A DNA stretch of 8,906 bases from Novosphingobium sp. (GTDB taxonomy: Bacteria > Pseudomonadota > Alphaproteobacteria > Sphingomonadales > Sphingomonadaceae). This document shows, piece by piece, positions 6,103 to 8,906 of the stretch (the stretch's first letter is position 1; each line of letters starts with the position of its first letter). The DNA lies in contig JAIXYF010000256.1 of the NCBI GenBank assembly GCA_027490345.1, forward strand, positions 1-8,906, in the 5' to 3' direction. The position numbers were made by a program, and so were the translations under genes. The notes beneath the pieces were generated by a model. The model did not search any database. It saw nothing but the letters and a program-made list of their open reading frames with translations, and was not told where the DNA came from.

Positions 6103-7536
6103 TCAGCGCGGCAGTTCGCTGGCGCCCATCAGGGCCTCATCCACCGCGCGGGCGCATTGGCGGCCTTCGCGGATGGCCCATACCACCAAGCTTTGGCCAC
6201 GGCGCATGTCGCCGCAGGTGAACACGCGCTCGTTGCTGGTGTGATAATCCTGCGTGTTGGCCTTGACGTTGCCACGCGCGTCCAGTTCGACGCCGGCTTG
6301 TTCGAGCAAGCCCTGCTTGCGCGGGCCGACAAAGCCCATGGCGAGGAAGATAAGGTCTGCGGGGATGACGAAAGTGCTATCGGGCACTTCCTCCATCTTG
6401 CTGCCGTTCCATTCCACGCGGACGCATTCGAGGCCGGTCACGTCGTTTTCGCCCAGCACGCGCTTGGTCAGGACGGCGAACTCGCGTTCGACGCCTTCTT
6501 CGTGGCTGGAAGACGTGCGCAGCTTGAGCGGCCAGTTGGGCCAGGTCAGCCCCTTGTCCTCTTTCTCGGGCGGGCGCGGCATGATTTCGAGCTGGGTAAC
6601 CGAAAGCGCGCCCTGGCGGTTGGAGGTGCCGACGCAGTCTGACCCGGTATCGCCGCCGCCGATGACGACGACGTGCTTGCCGGTGGCGAGGAGCGAGCCG
6701 CGCGGGGCGGCGCGGATTTCATCGTCGCCCGCCACGCGCTTGTTCTGCTGGGTGAGGAATTCCATGGCGAAGCGCACGCCGGGAAGTTCGAAGCCGGGGA
6801 TGCCGATGGGGCGCGGGTCTTCCGCGCCGCCTGCCAGCACCACCTTGTCGAAGTTTTCAAGCAGGCTGGCGATCGAGACGGTGACGCCGACTTCGACCGA
6901 GGTGCGGAATTCCACACCTTCGGCCATCATTTGCACGAGGCGGCGGTTGATGAGGTGCTTTTCGAGCTTGAAATCGGGGATACCGTAACGAAGCAGGCCG
7001 CCCACGCGATCAGACTTTTCGAACACGGTGACGGAATGGCCGGCGCGGGCGAGCTGCTGTGCGCAGGCGAGACCGGCGGGGCCGGAGCCGACCACGGCGA
7101 CCGACTTGCCCGTCTTGTGCGCGGGCACTTGCGGTTCGACCCAGCCTTCCTTCCAGCCCTTGTCGACGATGGCGCATTCGATCGACTTGATGGTGACGGG
7201 CTGGTCAACGAGGTTGAGCGTGCACGCCGCCTCACACGGGGCGGGGCAGATGCGGCCGGTAAATTCCGGGAAGTTGTTGGTCGAGTGGAGATTGTCGAGC
7301 GCGGTGCGCCAGTCGTTCTCGTAGACCAAGTTGTTCCAGTCCGGGATCTGGTTGTTCACCGGGCAGCCGTTGTGACAGTAGGGAATGCCGCAGTTCATGC
7401 AGCGCGCCGCCTGGCCCTTGAGCGTCTTGTCATCCTGCGGGATGACGAACTCGCGGTAGTGCTTCAGGCGCTCTTGCGGCGCATCATAGCTGCGATCCTT
7501 GCGATCGATTTCGAGGAAGCCGGTTGCCTTGCCCAT
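6103..7536 (-). CDS. gltD: Glutamate synthase [NADPH] small (beta) subunit
   Basis: GltD takes electrons from NADPH through FAD and passes them via 4Fe-4S clusters to the large subunit GltB, which makes two glutamates from glutamine and 2-oxoglutarate in the cytoplasm. The 477 residues match the usual length. The N-terminal ferredoxin-like domain has two cysteine groups, CMNCGIPYCHNGC (C46, C49, C54, C58) and CPAPCEAAC (C97, C101, C105). An FAD-binding GSGPAGLACAQQLARAGH starts at 150 and an NADPH-binding GGGDTGSDC at 293. The C-terminal FAD contact TCGDMRRGQSLVVWAIREGR starts at about 440. The ATG at 7534-7536 gives the family N-terminus MGKATGFLEI. The ribosome-binding site is weak (AGGG, rather far upstream), which fits translation following gltB only 33 bp before it. 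Nothing is missing from the catalytic motifs. Confidence 0.97.
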   Translation of the reverse strand: MGKATGFLEIDRKDRSYDAPQERLKHYREFVIPQDDKTLKGQAARCMNCGIPYCHNGCPVNNQIPDWNNLVYENDWRTALDNLHSTNNFPEFTGRICPAPCEAACTLNLVDQPVTIKSIECAIVDKGWKEGWVEPQVPAHKTGKSVAVVGSGPAGLACAQQLARAGHSVTVFEKSDRVGGLLRYGIPDFKLEKHLINRRLVQMMAEGVEFRTSVEVGVTVSIASLLENFDKVVLAGGAEDPRPIGIPGFELPGVRFAMEFLTQQNKRVAGDDEIRAAPRGSLLATGKHVVVIGGGDTGSDCVGTSNRQGALSVTQLEIMPRPPEKEDKGLTWPNWPLKLRTSSSHEEGVEREFAVLTKRVLGENDVTGLECVRVEWNGSKMEEVPDSTFVIPADLIFLAMGFVGPRKQGLLEQAGVELDARGNVKANTQDYHTSNERVFTCGDMRRGQSLVVWAIREGRQCARAVDEALMGASELPR

Positions 7537-7569
7537 GTTCTTGATACCCTGACTTATTCTGCCCGAAGG

Positions 7570-8906
7570 TTACTCTGCTGCCACGCTGGCGGCTTCGGCG
7601 CGCTCGGCTTCGAGCTGACGAAGCGCGCGGGCATAATCGCGCGGCATGACCTTGACGAAGTGCGGCAGCGCCTCGGCCCAGTTATCAAGCAGCGCGCGGG
7701 CGTGCTTGCTGCCGGTGTGGAGGTGATGACGCTCGACCAGAATGCGCAGCCGCTCTGCATCATGGCGGAGCATATCGCCCATGCCGAAGTCGGTCACGTC
7801 CACACCGCGCTGCTGCGGGCGGCCCGTTCCGTCGTCCTCGTCGCGCTCTGCCGAGACGGGGATGATATCGACCATCGCGGCGTTGCACAGGACCGGGAAA
7901 CGACCTTCGGGATCATAGACATAGGCCACGCCGCCCGACATGCCCGCCGCGAAGTTGCGCCCGGTCTTGCCGAGCACGACGACAACGCCGCCGGTCATGT
8001 ATTCGCAGCCATGATCGCCTGTGCCTTCGACCACCGCGACAGCGCCCGAATTACGCACCGCAAAGCGTTCACCGGCGACGCCGTTGAAATAGGCCTCACC
8101 CGCGATAGCGCCATAGAGCACGGTGTTGCCCACGATGATGTTTTCGTTCGCGGCGCGGTCTACGTGTGACGGCGGACGGACAATGACGCGGCCGCCCGAC
8201 AGGCCCTTGCCGACATAGTCATTCGCATCGCCGGTGAGATCGAGCGTGATGCCGTGCGCAAGGAACGCGCCGAACGACTGGCCCGCAACGCCGGTGAGCG
8301 TGACGTGGATCGTGCCCGAAGGCAGGCCGCGGTGGCCGTGGCGCTTGGCCACTTCGCCCGAGAGCATCGCGCCGACGGTGCGGTTGACGTTGCGCACCTT
8401 GCTTTCGATCCGCACCGCCTCGCCGCGTTCGAGCGCAGGCTCGGCGGCGGCGATGAGCGTGTTGTCCAGCGCGGCATCAAGGCCGTGATCCTGCGTCCCG
8501 CTCCAGCCGAGCGTGGTGCCCGGCGCGGGTTCGACGCGGTGGAGGAGGCGCGACAGATCAATGCCGCGCGCCTTCCAGTGCGTGATCGCGGCGCGGGTAT
8601 CGAGGCAATCGACGCGGCCGACCATCTCGCCGATGGTGCGGAAGCCGAGTTCGGCCATGATCGCGCGCAGTTCTTCCGCCACGAAGAAGAAGTAGTTGAT
8701 CACATGCTCGGGCTGGCCGGTGAAGCGCGCGCGCAGGACGGGATCCTGCGTGGCGACGCCGACCGGGCAGGTGTTCAGATGGCACTTGCGCATCATGATG
8801 CAGCCCGCCGCGATCAGCGGGGCGGTGGCAAAGCCGAACTCGTCCGCGCCGAGGAGCGCGGCCACCGCGACATCGCGCCCGGTGCGCAGGCCGCCATCGG
8901 CCTGCA
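7570..8906 (-). CDS. gltB: Glutamate synthase large (alpha) subunit, C-terminal part
   Basis: Only the last 445 or so residues of a protein normally about 1500 long are present; the frame stays open to the window edge, so the 5' end lies to the right. The visible part begins in the FMN-binding synthase domain (QADGGLRTGRDVAVAALLGADEFGFATAPL) and continues into the 3Fe-4S cluster motif GCIMMRKCHLNTCPVG, with the expected C-x5-C-x4-C spacing. The C-terminal GXGXG right-handed beta-helix domain follows, with its glycine repeats (GKGLSGGRVIVRPP, GNTVLYGAIAG, EYMTGGVVVVLG, NFAAGMSGGVAYVYD). The subunit hydrolyses glutamine and transfers the ammonia through an internal channel to 2-oxoglutarate, using electrons from GltD. 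The missing N-terminal part would hold the Cys1 glutaminase domain. The stop is TAA, and gltD begins 33 bp downstream, giving a gltB-gltD operon. The tail after the beta-helix (ALRQLEAERAEAASVAAE) is Ala/Glu-rich. Confidence 0.97.
   Translation of the reverse strand, partial: QADGGLRTGRDVAVAALLGADEFGFATAPLIAAGCIMMRKCHLNTCPVGVATQDPVLRARFTGQPEHVINYFFFVAEELRAIMAELGFRTIGEMVGRVDCLDTRAAITHWKARGIDLSRLLHRVEPAPGTTLGWSGTQDHGLDAALDNTLIAAAEPALERGEAVRIESKVRNVNRTVGAMLSGEVAKRHGHRGLPSGTIHVTLTGVAGQSFGAFLAHGITLDLTGDANDYVGKGLSGGRVIVRPPSHVDRAANENIIVGNTVLYGAIAGEAYFNGVAGERFAVRNSGAVAVVEGTGDHGCEYMTGGVVVVLGKTGRNFAAGMSGGVAYVYDPEGRFPVLCNAAMVDIIPVSAERDEDDGTGRPQQRGVDVTDFGMGDMLRHDAERLRILVERHHLHTGSKHARALLDNWAEALPHFVKVMPRDYARALRQLEAERAEAASVAAE

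Noticed and set aside
3668..7536. Functional link between the cyclase unit and gltBD (cAMP control of nitrogen assimilation)
   Set aside because: The genes are on the same strand, but a 194 bp gap with a possible hairpin and promoter separates them. Nothing else in the sequence ties the two functions together.
6673..8169. 498-codon open frame on the plus strand, antisense to gltD and gltB
   Set aside because: It crosses the gltB-gltD junction and mirrors their codons; the product has no recognisable fold.

Overview
The window looks like a chromosomal segment of a GC-rich alphaproteobacterium. Codon use, the style of the RimO and GltBD proteins, and a FecR/CHASE2-cyclase gene group suggest Sphingomonadales (a Novosphingobium, Erythrobacter or Sphingopyxis-type genome). 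That placement rests on protein resemblance and was not computed. There are no tRNA, rRNA, CRISPR, insertion-sequence or phage signatures.

Layout from left to right. (1) 1-312 (+): the 3' end of an NlpD/EnvC/DipM-type degenerate LytM (M23-fold) cell-wall factor. (2) 302-664 (-): a small four-helix membrane protein, DUF1761-like, converging on gene 1 with an 11 bp overlap. (3) 774-2195 (+): rimO, the radical-SAM methylthiotransferase for ribosomal protein S12. (4) 5908-2161 (-): a tight three-gene unit, transcribed leftward. It encodes a CHASE2-domain adenylate cyclase, a small exported TPR-like protein and an exported FecR-domain protein with a C-terminal hydrophobic segment. The last gene runs 35 bp into the 3' end of rimO. 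(5) 7536-6103 (-): gltD. (6) 8906-7570 (-): the C-terminal third of gltB. gltB and gltD are 33 bp apart and form the glutamate synthase operon.

How the parts work together. gltBD is the NADPH-dependent glutamate synthase of ammonia assimilation. RimO and the LytM factor are housekeeping functions of ribosome modification and cell-wall division. The most interesting part is group (4). A cyclase with a complete catalytic site carries a large extracytoplasmic CHASE2 sensor, and it is co-transcribed with two secreted proteins that could act on the periplasmic side. No sigma factor, anti-sigma factor or TonB receptor gene is next to the FecR protein, so it is probably not a classical FecIR system. 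I read the group as a candidate envelope-sensing cAMP module. That is inference from domain architecture and gene order, and related clusters may already be catalogued in sphingomonads.
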